Positions 1 through 7,989 of a DNA stretch of 32,918 bases are shown here, one piece after another. Every line of letters begins with the position of its first letter. Position 1 is the stretch's first letter. The position numbers were made by a program, and so were the translations under genes. The DNA is from Acidovorax sp. (lineage in GTDB: Bacteria > Pseudomonadota > Gammaproteobacteria > Burkholderiales > Burkholderiaceae_C): contig NZ_JALEGG010000150.1 of assembly GCF_022763525.1 (NCBI RefSeq), positions 1 to 32,918 on the forward strand. Reading direction: 5' to 3'. The notes under the pieces were generated by a model. The model worked only from the letters and a program-made list of their open reading frames with translations, made no database searches and was not told where the DNA came from.

Positions 1-837
1 CCAAGCGCTGAAGGCGGTCATGGCCGAGGTGGCGGGCCGCGATTGGAGGCGTGTGAGCCAGTAGGCCCCACGCCGCAGTTCCAGCGCGAAAGGTTGCACC
101 AGCCGGCCTTGTTGCAGCTCGCGCGTGAACATGTTCACCGGTAGCAGAGCCATGCCCGCGCCTTGCGCAGCCGCCTCTGCCAGCGTGAGGGAGGAGTCGA
201 ACACCGCGCCGCGCACCACGGGGCAGGGGGCTCCCGCAGCGTCGAACCAGGCCGACCATTCGTCCGTGCGGTAGCTGCGCAGCAAGGGTTGTCGCGCCAG
301 GTCGGCAGCGGTGCGCAACCCGTGGGCCAGTGCGGGAGCGCACATCACGGACATCGGTGCCTCCATGATGCGCTCGGCATGCGTGCCGTGCCAGGCACCG
401 TCTCCAAAGCGGATCGCGAGATCCAGCCCTTCGCCAGCCATGTCCACGCGGTTGTTGTGCGTGAGCAGGCGCAGGTCCACAAACGGGCAGGCCTGCTGAA
501 AGTGGCGCAGCCGCGGCAGCAGCCAGCCCACCGCAAAGGTGCCCACGGCGCCCACGGTCAGCACTTCGCGCGGGCGAGTGTCGCCCAGCTGCTCCAGCGC
601 GCGCTGCAGGTTGCCGAACGACTCCGCCACCACCGGTAGCAACGCCTGGCCTTCATCCGTCAGCGCCAACCCGCGCGGCAGGCGGCGGAACAGCGGCTTG
701 CCCAGGCGGTCTTCCAGCTTGCGGATGTGCTGGCTCACGGCGGTCTGCGTCACGTGCAACTCGTCGGCTGCGCGCGTCAAGTTCAGGTGACGGGCCGACG
801 CTTCGAAAGCGCGCAGGGCGTTGAGCGGCAGGTGCAT
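1..837 (-). CDS. ampR: LysR-family regulator, AmpR type (partial)
   Basis: Transcriptional regulator of the LysR family, most like AmpR, which controls an adjacent beta-lactamase gene in response to cell-wall muropeptides. The reading frame begins with ATG at 837 and is open to base 1, giving 279 residues; AmpR proteins are about 290, so only the last few residues are cut off by the window edge. The N-terminus MHLPLNALRAFEASARHLN, followed by a winged helix with TRAADELHVTQTAVSQHIR, is typical of AmpR. The C-terminal effector domain contains GMALLPVNMF, also seen in AmpR proteins. It is divergent from the class A beta-lactamase gene with 106 bp between the starts, the classical ampR-bla arrangement. 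Assignment to AmpR rather than another LysR rests on motif memory plus context. Confidence 0.88.
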   Translation of the reverse strand, partial: MHLPLNALRAFEASARHLNLTRAADELHVTQTAVSQHIRKLEDRLGKPLFRRLPRGLALTDEGQALLPVVAESFGNLQRALEQLGDTRPREVLTVGAVGTFAVGWLLPRLRHFQQACPFVDLRLLTHNNRVDMAGEGLDLAIRFGDGAWHGTHAERIMEAPMSVMCAPALAHGLRTAADLARQPLLRSYRTDEWSAWFDAAGAPCPVVRGAVFDSSLTLAEAAAQGAGMALLPVNMFTRELQQGRLVQPFALELRRGAYWLTRLQSRPATSAMTAFSAW

Positions 838-943
838 GGCGAGACTGAAGTTTTTCTTGGGTTTGGCGGCAATTATTGTCGATGGTGTCAGAGGCGCCGC
901 ACCGATATTGTTCGGGTCCTCCTTTACTCATCGCAGATTTTTT
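838..943. promoter_or_regulatory. ampR-bla divergent control region
   Basis: The 106 bp between the two divergent start codons must hold both promoters and, by analogy with other ampR-bla pairs, the AmpR operator. The stretch is AT-richer than its surroundings. I could not identify a convincing operator palindrome or clear -35/-10 hexamers by eye, and neither gene has a strong Shine-Dalgarno sequence here. Confidence 0.5.
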
Positions 944-1846
944 ATGCAAAGACGACAGTTTTCCTTGGGGTTGATCACCGCTGCGGCGTTGCCGCTGTGG
1001 GGCTGTGCCAGCTCCAGCCGCGCCTTCGGCGAGGAGGCCGCGACGCGCCGGTGGACGGACACCCTGGCTGGCATTGAGCGCACCGCGCAGGGCCGGCTGG
1101 GCGTGGCCATGCTGGACACCGGTTCGGGCTTGGCGCTGGGCTGGCGCCAAGACGAGCGCTTTGCCATGGCCAGCACCTTCAAGGCAGTGCTGGCGGGCTG
1201 GATGATGGCGCTGGTGGACCAGGGCCGTGAGCGGTTGGACGCGCGGGTGCACTACGCCAAGGCCGACGTGGTGGCGCATTCGCCGGTCAGCGGTGCGCGC
1301 GCGGGAGATGGCGGCGGCCTGACAGTGGGTGAACTCTGCGCCGCCACCGTGAGCCTGAGCGACAACACCGCTGCCAATTTGCTGCTCGCGCGCCACGGTG
1401 GGCCGGCCGCATTCACAGCCTTCGTCCGGTCACTGGGCGACCAGGTCACGCGGCTGGACCGCACCGAGCCCGCGCTGAACGAAGCAGCCGTGGGCGACCC
1501 GCGCGATACCACCACGCCGCAGGCGATGCTGCAGACACTGCAAAAGCTGGTACTGGGCGATGCGCTCACACCCACCTCGCGCGCGTGGCTGCAGCGCTGG
1601 CTGGTGGAGACCAGCACCGGCGACAAGCGCCTGCGCGCCGGAGTTCCGGGCTGGAAGGTGGGCGACAAGACGGGAACGGCCAGCGACAGCGGAACGGCCA
1701 ACGACATTGCCGTGCTGTGGCCGCCGGGCGGCGGTGCACCGGTGGTGGTGACGTGCTATCTCACGCGGTCCAAAGCCTCGCCCGAGCAGCGCGATGCGGC
1801 CATCGCGCAGGTGGCACGGGCGGTGGTCGCGGCGCGGCAGGGATGA
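944..1846 (+). CDS. bla: class A beta-lactamase, probably Tat-exported
   Basis: Serine beta-lactamase that hydrolyses beta-lactam antibiotics in the periplasm. With the ATG at 944 the protein has 300 residues, normal for class A. All signature motifs are present: STFK at 77-80 (nucleophile Ser77), SDN at 139-141, EPALN at 175-179 (general base Glu175) and DKTGT from 241 (KTG). The N-terminus MQRRQFSLGL has a twin arginine and is followed by a hydrophobic stretch ending LPLWGC, so it may be a Tat substrate and possibly a lipoprotein, although Trp before Gly-Cys is not a typical lipobox. The frame is open upstream to 821, but that would bury the signal peptide. It is divergent from the AmpR-like gene, so expression is probably inducible. 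It resembles L2/PenA-like chromosomal enzymes; the spectrum cannot be read from sequence alone. Confidence 0.93.
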   Translation: MQRRQFSLGLITAAALPLWGCASSSRAFGEEAATRRWTDTLAGIERTAQGRLGVAMLDTGSGLALGWRQDERFAMASTFKAVLAGWMMALVDQGRERLDARVHYAKADVVAHSPVSGARAGDGGGLTVGELCAATVSLSDNTAANLLLARHGGPAAFTAFVRSLGDQVTRLDRTEPALNEAAVGDPRDTTTPQAMLQTLQKLVLGDALTPTSRAWLQRWLVETSTGDKRLRAGVPGWKVGDKTGTASDSGTANDIAVLWPPGGGAPVVVTCYLTRSKASPEQRDAAIAQVARAVVAARQG

Positions 1847-1920
1847 GGGCGCGAAGCGCAAAGCGCTGAGAGCGGGGTGGAACCCATGGGTGAGGGTGAA
1901 GTTCCTTCGTCCGCCCCCAA

Positions 1921-1979
1921 CCGTTCTGGCTGAGCTGTCGAAACCTTGCGCAGCGCCTCGACAGGCTCAGCGTGAACGG
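1921..1979. repeat. REP-like inverted repeat between convergent genes
   Basis: Two arms, ccgttctggctgagctgtcg and the reverse complement of a right arm ending ctcagcgtgaacgg, pair across a central loop with few mismatches and one single-base gap. The core gctgagc...gtcga matches a dispersed palindromic element (tgagcctgtcga type) that I know from many proteobacterial genomes. It lies between the convergent ends of bla and argA, where it could form a stable RNA hairpin in both directions, but there is no T-run, so a classical intrinsic terminator is not supported. Confidence 0.6.
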
Positions 1980-2007
1980 ATCGGGGATGTTCCAGCGCCG
2001 CTTGGGG

Positions 2008-3354
2008 TCAAAGCTTTTTCACCAGCACCTGGCTGCGCCGGTCCCAGTTGTACTTGCGCTTGCGCGCATCGGGCAGCCAGTCCGGGTCCACAGGCTGGAA
2101 GCCACGCTTGATGAACCAGTGCATGGTGCGGGTGGTCAGCACGAAGATGCTGTCCAGCCCCAAGAGGCGTGCGCGCTGTTCGATGCGCTTGAGCAGCTTC
2201 TCGCCGTCGCCCGTGCCCTGGCTTTGCGGCGACACGGTCACGGCGGCCATTTCGGCCGTTTTCGCTTCAGGATAGGGGTAGAGCGCCGCGCAGCCGAAAA
2301 TCACGCCGTCGTGCTCGATGATGGTGTAGGCGTCGATGTCGCGCTCGATCTCCGTCCGGTCGCGCTTGACCAGCGTGCCATCTTTTTCAAAAGGTTCGAT
2401 CAGTTGCAGGATGCCGCCCACGTCGTCCACGGTGGCCTCACGCAGTTCCTCGAGCTTTTCGTCGATGACCATGGTGCCGATGCCGTCGTGCACATACACC
2501 TCCAGAAGCAGCGATCCATCCAGCGCAAACGGGATGATGTGGCTGCGCTCCACGCCGCCTTTGCAGGCCTTGACGCAATGCTGCAGGTAAAAGCCGGTGT
2601 CGGTGGGCTGCTGCGCGGTGGGCAGCTGGGCGAGCAGGGCCTGGGCGGTGGCCAGGGGCAGTTCGGTGTCGATGGGGTTGTCGTCGCTCTCGGGCTCCAG
2701 TGGGTTCATGCGGATGCCCGGCACCTCGGTCAGAAAGATGAGCTTGTCGGCGTGCAACTCGATGGCCACGCTGGTGGCCACTTCTTCCATGGCGAGGTTG
2801 AAAGCCTCGCCCGTCGGTGAGAAGCCAAAAGGCGACAGCAGAACCAGAGCTCCCATGTCCAGTGTGCGCTGGATGCCGCCCACGTCCACCTTGCGCACCA
2901 GGCCCGAGTGCTGGAAGTCCACCCCATCCACGATGCCCACCGGCCGCGCCGTGAGAAAGTTGCCCGAGATGACGCGCACCGTGGCGCCCGCCATGGGCGT
3001 GTTGGGCAGGCCCTGGCTGAAGGCGGCCTCGATTTCGTAGCGCAGCTGGCCGGCGGCCTCCTGCGCGCAGTCCAGCGCTACCGAGTCGGTGATGCGGATG
3101 CCGTGGGAGTACTTGGCCGCATGCCCTTTGGCCGCCAGCTGCTCGTTCACCTGGGGGCGAAAGCCGTGCACCAGCACGATCTTCACGCCCATGGCCTGGA
3201 TCAGCGCCAGGTCCTGCGCAATGCTGTGCAGCTTGCCCGCTGCAATGGCTTCGCCCGTAAGCCCAATCACAAAGGTCTGGTTGCGGAACTTGTGGATGTA
3301 GGGCGCCACCGAGCGGAACCAGGGCACGAAGGTGAAATTGAAAACGGCGGACAT
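2008..3354 (-). CDS. argA: amino-acid N-acetyltransferase (N-acetylglutamate synthase)
   Basis: Catalyses acetyl-CoA plus glutamate to N-acetylglutamate, the first step of arginine synthesis. From the ATG at 3354 (MSAVFNFTFVPWFRSVAPYI) the protein has 448 residues, close to the 443 of E. coli ArgA. The N-terminal two thirds form an amino-acid-kinase-like domain with GLTGEAIAAGKL and VLVHGFRPQVNEQL, which binds the arginine feedback inhibitor in relatives. The C-terminal part is a GNAT acetyltransferase domain with the acetyl-CoA loop QGTGDGEKLL. The frame is open to a GTG at 3375, but homologues begin at MSAVFNF as far as I recall; a gagga-like sequence lies about 14 bases upstream of the ATG. 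It is transcribed alone and convergent with bla. Confidence 0.93.
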   Translation of the reverse strand: MSAVFNFTFVPWFRSVAPYIHKFRNQTFVIGLTGEAIAAGKLHSIAQDLALIQAMGVKIVLVHGFRPQVNEQLAAKGHAAKYSHGIRITDSVALDCAQEAAGQLRYEIEAAFSQGLPNTPMAGATVRVISGNFLTARPVGIVDGVDFQHSGLVRKVDVGGIQRTLDMGALVLLSPFGFSPTGEAFNLAMEEVATSVAIELHADKLIFLTEVPGIRMNPLEPESDDNPIDTELPLATAQALLAQLPTAQQPTDTGFYLQHCVKACKGGVERSHIIPFALDGSLLLEVYVHDGIGTMVIDEKLEELREATVDDVGGILQLIEPFEKDGTLVKRDRTEIERDIDAYTIIEHDGVIFGCAALYPYPEAKTAEMAAVTVSPQSQGTGDGEKLLKRIEQRARLLGLDSIFVLTTRTMHWFIKRGFQPVDPDWLPDARKRKYNWDRRSQVLVKKL

Positions 3355-3414
3355 GGCGGTGTGCAGAGTCCTCACTCAGGAAGGGTGGAAGAGGGCAGTG
3401 GGTCGTGGCAATGG

Positions 3415-3438
3415 AAAAAGGCGGCCCGAAGGCCGCCT
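3415..3438 (-). terminator. intrinsic terminator after the AAA+/M41 gene
   Basis: On the minus strand, ggcggcc, a short ttcg loop and ggccgcc form a perfect GC-rich stem followed by five T. It lies about 50 bases after the stop codon of the AAA+/M41 protease gene and separates that unit from argA. Confidence 0.85.
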
Positions 3439-3491
3439 GGCTCAGGCGCGCATCATAAGCATGCTGAGAATCGCCGTGGCGGCCCCAGGCG

Positions 3492-5507
3492 TCATTGTGT
3501 GGCACCACGGCGCTGAAATTGCGCCAGCCGTTCGGCAAACGGCTCGAGCACCAGGGTTTCATCCCCGCCCGGCACGGCCGGCCGAGTGGCCACCCGCAGG
3601 CCATGTGCGGCCAACAGCGCCTGCATTTCGTCCTGGGAGATGAGGCCGTGGTCCATCAGTGCAGCCACCAGTGCGTGTAGTGCCGCCGGCTGCCCCCGCA
3701 GGAGAGCCTGGGTGCGGCGGTACTGGGCCTGCAGCAACTCCTCGATGGCGGCGTTGCTGGGGCCTACGTCGGTGTTGATGTGGTTGTCCATCTCCACCGT
3801 GGCGTCGGTGCGGCTGATGCGTGCGTCAAACCCGTGGTGGCGCACGTAGCGCGCGGCTTCGGCGGTGACCTGCTTGTAGTCCTGCTCGGCACCGGTGGTG
3901 CAGGCCATCTCGCCAAACACCAGCTCTTCGGCCACGCGGCCGGCCAGGCCCACGCACATCATGTCCAGCGCGTTCTGGCGCGTGGTGACTTTCAGGCCCG
4001 CAAAGCTGTTGTAGCCGCCCTCGAAGGAGGCGATATTGATCTTCACCTCTTGCGGGGCCTGGCCGAACAGCATGCAGTAGGTCAGGGCGTGGCCCGCCTC
4101 ATGCACGGCCAGCAGCGCGCGAAAGTCCGCATTGGCGCGCTGCTTGAGGCGGTTGAGCTCCAGCGTCACGGGCAGTTCGCAGGTCTGCAGTCTGCCTGCA
4201 GCATCGTGGCCTTGGACCACCAAGTGGCGCCGATCGGCCGCCAGCGCCATGCGAAAGCTCTGCGCGGTCGGCAGCGACTGCTCCAGCACCCAGAGCGCGG
4301 CCTTGACCAGGTTGGCGCTCAGGATGGCGTGCACCGACGAGAACAGCGGTCGCGTGCCCTGTGCTGGGAACACGGCGTTGGCATAGATTTCATCGAGCAC
4401 GTCCTGCCCGATGGCAAAGCGCACGCCGCATTGCGCGGCCACGTCTTCCACATAGCGGGCGCACAGCTGGCGAATCAGCTGCTCGTAGGTGGCGCGGCTG
4501 AACGAGGGGTAGATGACATGCTCGTTGCCCAGCCGCGCAATCTGCTCGGGCTTGAAACGCTCGGCAAGCGCCTTCTTCACGTCGATGATGGAGAGCTTGC
4601 GCGTGAGGCGGTGGAAGATGTCTGCATCGGTGTCGCAGTCTTCCACGCGTTGCGCGGTCTCGTGGTACATCTCGTCGAGGTTGCCGCACACGAAGACCAG
4701 CAGACTGCTGTAGTCCGTCTCCCAGGCCTGGTGCGAGCGCTGGAACTGCAGGTACATGGCCAGCACCTTGGACGACGGCCACTGCATGATCTCGGCGAGG
4801 GGCTCGGTGAGCTTGAGCATGCGCTTGAGCTCCTGCGCGTCCCAGGCGTCAAGCTGGAAGCGGTAGGGCTTCTTGCCCGCGCGCTCGTTCTCATCGTCCT
4901 CTGCGCGCTCGGCTTCATAGTGGGCATCGGCCAGCTTGCGCTCGATGTTGGACAGCGCGCTCAGCGCGGGCGGCAAGCGCCCATCCGATAACAGCGTCCA
5001 CACATCCTGGTAGCGTTCGACCTTGACCTCCTCGCCCTTGCGGTCCACTGTGCGAAAGCGCTGGAACTCGTCCAGCACCAGGATGCCCGGTGCGCCCTCG
5101 TGGATGCCCGAGTCGGCGAGCATGCCCGAGATGGACGAGCTGCGGTAGCTCGCGCCATGGCTGAAGCCGTCCATCTGCACTTCCACAAAGCGGTCGTAGA
5201 AGCCCAGCAGTTGTGCCAAGCGGCGCGTGAGCTGGGTCTTGCCCGTGCCGGTCAGGCCCCACAGGCAGACGATGACGGGGCGGCTGATGAGCTGGGGCAG
5301 CACGTACCACGCGCGCACCGCGTCGATCACGCGGTCGATCACGTCGTCAATGCCCACCAGCTCGGCCTTGAGCTGCGCGGCCGCGGCCGCCAGGGTGTGC
5401 TGGCGCTGGGCCAGCAGCTGATGATCCGCGCCAGGCGCGGCGGCATCAGGCTGCTGGTGATGATGATGGGTTGATAAATCCATGTTCTTGTTGTTCAGTT
5501 CGTTCAT
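3492..5507 (-). CDS. Clp-type AAA+ ATPase fused to M41 (FtsH-like) zinc peptidase
   Basis: Predicted ATP-dependent protease of 671 residues with an unusual domain pairing. The first half is a AAA+ module: Walker A GLTGTGKT at 84-91, Walker B ILVLDE at 142-147, sensor-1-like GN at 275-276, FKPEQIARLGN at 318-328 matching the Clp/HslU arginine-finger box, and GTRPL at 384-388 like the Clp sensor-2 motif. The second half is an M41 peptidase domain: HEAGH at 469-473 and AEQD at 540-543, whose Asp543 is 70 residues downstream, close to the spacing of the third zinc ligand in FtsH. No membrane segment is visible, unlike true FtsH, so the protein is probably cytosolic. A HHHH run sits at 14-17. The start ATG overlaps the stop codon of the upstream small gene (ATGA), implying translational coupling. 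Substrates are unknown. Confidence 0.85.
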   Translation of the reverse strand: MNELNNKNMDLSTHHHHQQPDAAAPGADHQLLAQRQHTLAAAAAQLKAELVGIDDVIDRVIDAVRAWYVLPQLISRPVIVCLWGLTGTGKTQLTRRLAQLLGFYDRFVEVQMDGFSHGASYRSSSISGMLADSGIHEGAPGILVLDEFQRFRTVDRKGEEVKVERYQDVWTLLSDGRLPPALSALSNIERKLADAHYEAERAEDDENERAGKKPYRFQLDAWDAQELKRMLKLTEPLAEIMQWPSSKVLAMYLQFQRSHQAWETDYSSLLVFVCGNLDEMYHETAQRVEDCDTDADIFHRLTRKLSIIDVKKALAERFKPEQIARLGNEHVIYPSFSRATYEQLIRQLCARYVEDVAAQCGVRFAIGQDVLDEIYANAVFPAQGTRPLFSSVHAILSANLVKAALWVLEQSLPTAQSFRMALAADRRHLVVQGHDAAGRLQTCELPVTLELNRLKQRANADFRALLAVHEAGHALTYCMLFGQAPQEVKINIASFEGGYNSFAGLKVTTRQNALDMMCVGLAGRVAEELVFGEMACTTGAEQDYKQVTAEAARYVRHHGFDARISRTDATVEMDNHINTDVGPSNAAIEELLQAQYRRTQALLRGQPAALHALVAALMDHGLISQDEMQALLAAHGLRVATRPAVPGGDETLVLEPFAERLAQFQRRGATQ

Positions 5508-5755
5508 TCGCTCTCGAAGAAGCGGGAGGCCTGGGTGGCTTTACGCAGGGCCACCTTGTCAGCGCGGCGCTGCGCGCTCTGGCTGCGGATGTGCTTGCCT
5601 GCCGCGCTGGACAGGCTGCGCTGGGCCAGCGCGGTGGCCACAGGGTTGCGGGGGGCGCCCGAGGATTCGAGCTTCAGGACCAAGGGCTGCTTCATGCGGC
5701 GCAGCTTCTTGATTTCACCCTGGGCGTAAGCCCGGGACAGTTTTTGGGCACTCAT
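5504..5755 (-). CDS. small basic protein coupled to the AAA+/M41 protease
   Basis: An 83-residue protein of unknown family beginning MSAQKLSRAYAQGEIKKLRR. It has 18 Lys/Arg against five acidic residues, so it is strongly basic, with no signal peptide, membrane helix or cysteine. Its stop codon overlaps the ATG of the AAA+/M41 gene by four bases, so the two are almost certainly co-translated. In-frame starts further upstream exist at 5767 (ATG) and 5791; none has a strong Shine-Dalgarno sequence. The physical linkage suggests an adaptor, a substrate or a nucleic-acid-binding partner of the protease, but that is inference only. Confidence 0.7.
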   Translation of the reverse strand: MSAQKLSRAYAQGEIKKLRRMKQPLVLKLESSGAPRNPVATALAQRSLSSAAGKHIRSQSAQRRADKVALRKATQASRFFESE

Positions 5756-5776
5756 ACGTGCATGCATTCCACAAAC

Positions 5777-5802
5777 AAAAAACCCCGGCAAAGTAGCCAG
5801 GG
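5777..5802 (-). terminator. intrinsic terminator in the leader of the protease operon
   Basis: On the minus strand ccctggc and gccgggg form a seven-base-pair stem (one G-U pair) with a six-base loop, followed by six T. It ends only about 20 bases before the start of the small basic protein, leaving no room for a promoter between. Either it ends transcripts from the serine hydrolase gene 310 bases upstream, or it works as an attenuator for the operon. Confidence 0.65.
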
Positions 5803-5864
5803 CTTGTGGAGCGCCGCACTGGGTGCGAAGGTGCGCTGGTCGGCCGTGGCGGGACTCGCGAATG

Positions 5865-5892
5865 CACAGTCCAGCCGGGGCGGTGGACTGTG
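5865..5892 (-). promoter_or_regulatory. perfect hairpin directly after the leader ORF
   Basis: cacagtcca and tggactgtg form a perfect nine-base-pair stem with a ten-base loop. On the minus strand it begins one base after the leader ORF stop codon, so a ribosome terminating there would cover its foot. Together with the terminator at 5777-5802 it is a candidate for an attenuation switch. Confidence 0.5.
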
Positions 5893-5893
5893 G

Positions 5894-5923
5894 TCAGGCG
5901 GGAGCGAACAAGGGAACCGACAT
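5894..5923 (-). CDS. putative nine-residue leader peptide
   Basis: A short ORF, MSVPLFAPA and stop, preceded by a full consensus ggaggt Shine-Dalgarno sequence (5931-5936) with seven bases before the ATG, the best ribosome binding site in this part of the window. It is followed at once by a perfect hairpin and then, about 90 bases later, by an intrinsic terminator upstream of the small protein/protease operon. That order is typical of ribosome-controlled attenuation. The peptide has two Pro codons but no run of one amino acid, so what would be sensed is unclear. The remaining sequence of the roughly 310-base gap between 5803 and 6111 shows no other gene. Confidence 0.4.
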   Translation of the reverse strand: MSVPLFAPA

Positions 5924-6111
5924 GGTGATGACCTCCAGAACAGTTTCAGCAGAGCGGGGGGCGATAGGGCCCATGGTGCGCGTGGTGCTGAAAAGGAAAG
6001 GCGCGATTGTGGCGAGGCGCGCCGTGGGTGGCAAGCACTGGCACCGCCGCGGCGGCGCATGTGTCGCGCAAAAGGAACAAAATCGTGGAGCGCCGGTACA
6101 GGCCGGGGGTA

Positions 6112-7989
6112 TCAACCCAGCCGGCGGTACGCCCAGCCAGCTGCGTGCATCCACTCCTGCTGCTCGCGGGTGGTGACCACCAGCTCCACGAGATCGCGGC
6201 CCGCGTTCTGCGGCACCTGCACCGTCATGCCGGCCCGGTCCGGCGCCAGCGGCAGCAGGAACTGGCTGTCATCCCAGAACAGGTAGCCCGGCAGGTCTGG
6301 CAGTTCCTGCAAGGTGGCAGTGCCAGCCCCCATGGCCAGCGGTATGGAATCGGGCGCTTCATTGGCCACTTGCCAGGTGGTGGCGAGCCTCGCGGTCCAG
6401 GCGGGGGGGAGCGGGCCGGGGGCCGGGGGCATCTGTTGTCCCAGCGGGGTCGTGCTCCAGTAGTGCCCTGCGGCGGCGCGCTCGCGGGACAGCAGGTAGC
6501 GGCGGCCTTCGGACTGCTCCCAGCGGTAGTGAATCGCAGGCTGAGCATCTGACCACCACCAGCCGTCGCTGCGCAGCCGCAGCCCCTCGCTCAGCGGCTC
6601 CCAGCCTTGGGCCTTGGCGCTCCACACCCGCAGGTCGATCCGCTGGTTGTCGGGTGAGAGCGCTTTCAGGGGTTTGGTGGCGCGCCCGTAAATGCCCAGT
6701 ACCGCCTGCACGGCCGTGGCGGATGTGGTGGCCAGGGCTGGCGCGGCCGTGGACACGGGCGGGGGCAAGGTGCGCAGCGTGCCCATCTCGTGCAATGCGC
6801 GCAGCAGAATACCTTCGGCAATGGGGCCAGGCATGAATTCGGCAGCACTGCCGGTGAGCAGCAGCGCCAGCCGCGCACGCGGCAGCACAAAAAAGTCGCT
6901 GGTGTAGAACATGGTGCTGCCGCTTTTCTGCCAAGCGACCACACCCGCGGCTTCGAGGCCCGGGTGTCGCACACTGTCCCACCCCAGACCTGGCTGCCAG
7001 TCCGGTGTGAGGACGTTGCGCAGGCCTGGGTGTTGCATGCTCCCCAGTTCGGCCAGACCTGCCTTCGAGACAATGCGCTGCCCTCCATGTTCGCCGCCCT
7101 GCAGGAGCAGGGCCGCGAGTTTCATCATGTCTCCCGGCGTGGTGCACAACCCGCCGGTGGCGTGGCCCATCACGAACTCCTGGCGTTGCTCGACACCGCC
7201 GATGGCACCACGCGCGAAGCTGCCGGAGGGCAATGGCTGCAATGTGTAGCTGGACCGCGCCATGCCCAGCGGATTGAAGATGGCCGTCTGCACGAAAGCG
7301 GGGTAGGCTTGCCCGGTGACCGCTGCCACGATCCGCTCCACCAGCGTGAAGCCATCATTGCAGTAGACCGCCATGGTCCCCGGGGCATGCTTGAGATGCA
7401 GGTCGGCCAGCGTCGCCTCCAGTTCGGCGGCGTAGCCGGGCAGGGGCGCAAAGGCGAACAGGTGGTGGAGATGGGTCCCCGGCAGGCCGGAGGCATGGGT
7501 CAGCAGGTGCCGCACCGTGATGTCGCGGTAGCCGGGAGACAACATCTTGAACTGCGGCAGATAGCCCACCACAGGGGCATCTAGCTCCAGCTGCCGGCGG
7601 TCCACCAGAATCATCACTGCCAAAGCTGCAAGGACCTTGCTCACCGAACCGACGTTGAACCGCGTCTCAGGGGTCGCCAGCGTGTGGGGCACCGAGCCCG
7701 CAATGCCAAATGCCTCCTGCCAGACGAGGCGGTCTTCGTGCAGCAGCGCCACGGACGCCGCGCGAGCCTTGCCGCCTTGGGCCGCGGTGGCTTCGCGAAT
7801 CGCGTTGCGGCCCCATGCGATGGTGGCGGGCAGGTAGGGCTCCGGGCTGCTGCCGCCGCCGCACCCTGGCAGCAGCGGCGCCACCGCGGCCGCACCCGCC
7901 AACGCGAGAACGCCTCGGCGCGAAGTGGGCAGTGGATGGGAGTCGCTTTGAGATGGCTGGCGGGAGCGGGCCCGGGACTGCGGAAGCAT
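6112..7989 (-). CDS. Tat-type lipoprotein, serine beta-lactamase/esterase family
   Basis: Predicted secreted serine hydrolase of 625 residues, of the class C beta-lactamase / penicillin-binding-protein-like family (Pfam Beta-lactamase). The N-terminus has TSRRGVLALAG, a twin-arginine motif, and then LLPGCGGG, a good lipobox, so it is probably exported folded and lipid-anchored. The SxxK motif is SVSK in FNVGSVSK, the second motif is YCN in AVYCNDGF, and the KTG position is probably KSG in WQKSGSTMF. The family domain takes up roughly residues 50-410, and a long C-terminal part (about 200 residues) without a motif I recognise follows. The frame is open further upstream (ATG at 8046), but the start at 7989 gives a normal signal peptide. 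Substrate unknown; esterase, D-aminopeptidase or carboxypeptidase activity are all possible. Confidence 0.82.
   Translation of the reverse strand: MLPQSRARSRQPSQSDSHPLPTSRRGVLALAGAAAVAPLLPGCGGGSSPEPYLPATIAWGRNAIREATAAQGGKARAASVALLHEDRLVWQEAFGIAGSVPHTLATPETRFNVGSVSKVLAALAVMILVDRRQLELDAPVVGYLPQFKMLSPGYRDITVRHLLTHASGLPGTHLHHLFAFAPLPGYAAELEATLADLHLKHAPGTMAVYCNDGFTLVERIVAAVTGQAYPAFVQTAIFNPLGMARSSYTLQPLPSGSFARGAIGGVEQRQEFVMGHATGGLCTTPGDMMKLAALLLQGGEHGGQRIVSKAGLAELGSMQHPGLRNVLTPDWQPGLGWDSVRHPGLEAAGVVAWQKSGSTMFYTSDFFVLPRARLALLLTGSAAEFMPGPIAEGILLRALHEMGTLRTLPPPVSTAAPALATTSATAVQAVLGIYGRATKPLKALSPDNQRIDLRVWSAKAQGWEPLSEGLRLRSDGWWWSDAQPAIHYRWEQSEGRRYLLSRERAAAGHYWSTTPLGQQMPPAPGPLPPAWTARLATTWQVANEAPDSIPLAMGAGTATLQELPDLPGYLFWDDSQFLLPLAPDRAGMTVQVPQNAGRDLVELVVTTREQQEWMHAAGWAYRRLG

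Noticed and set aside
2438..3604. 388-codon open frame on the minus strand overlapping argA in another frame
   Set aside because: Out-of-frame shadow rich in Arg, Gly, Pro and His; argA explains the region fully.
3780..4991. 403-codon open frame on the plus strand opposite the AAA+/M41 gene
   Set aside because: Shadow of a gene with clear Walker and HEAGH motifs; the translation is low in motif content and rich in His, Leu and Val.
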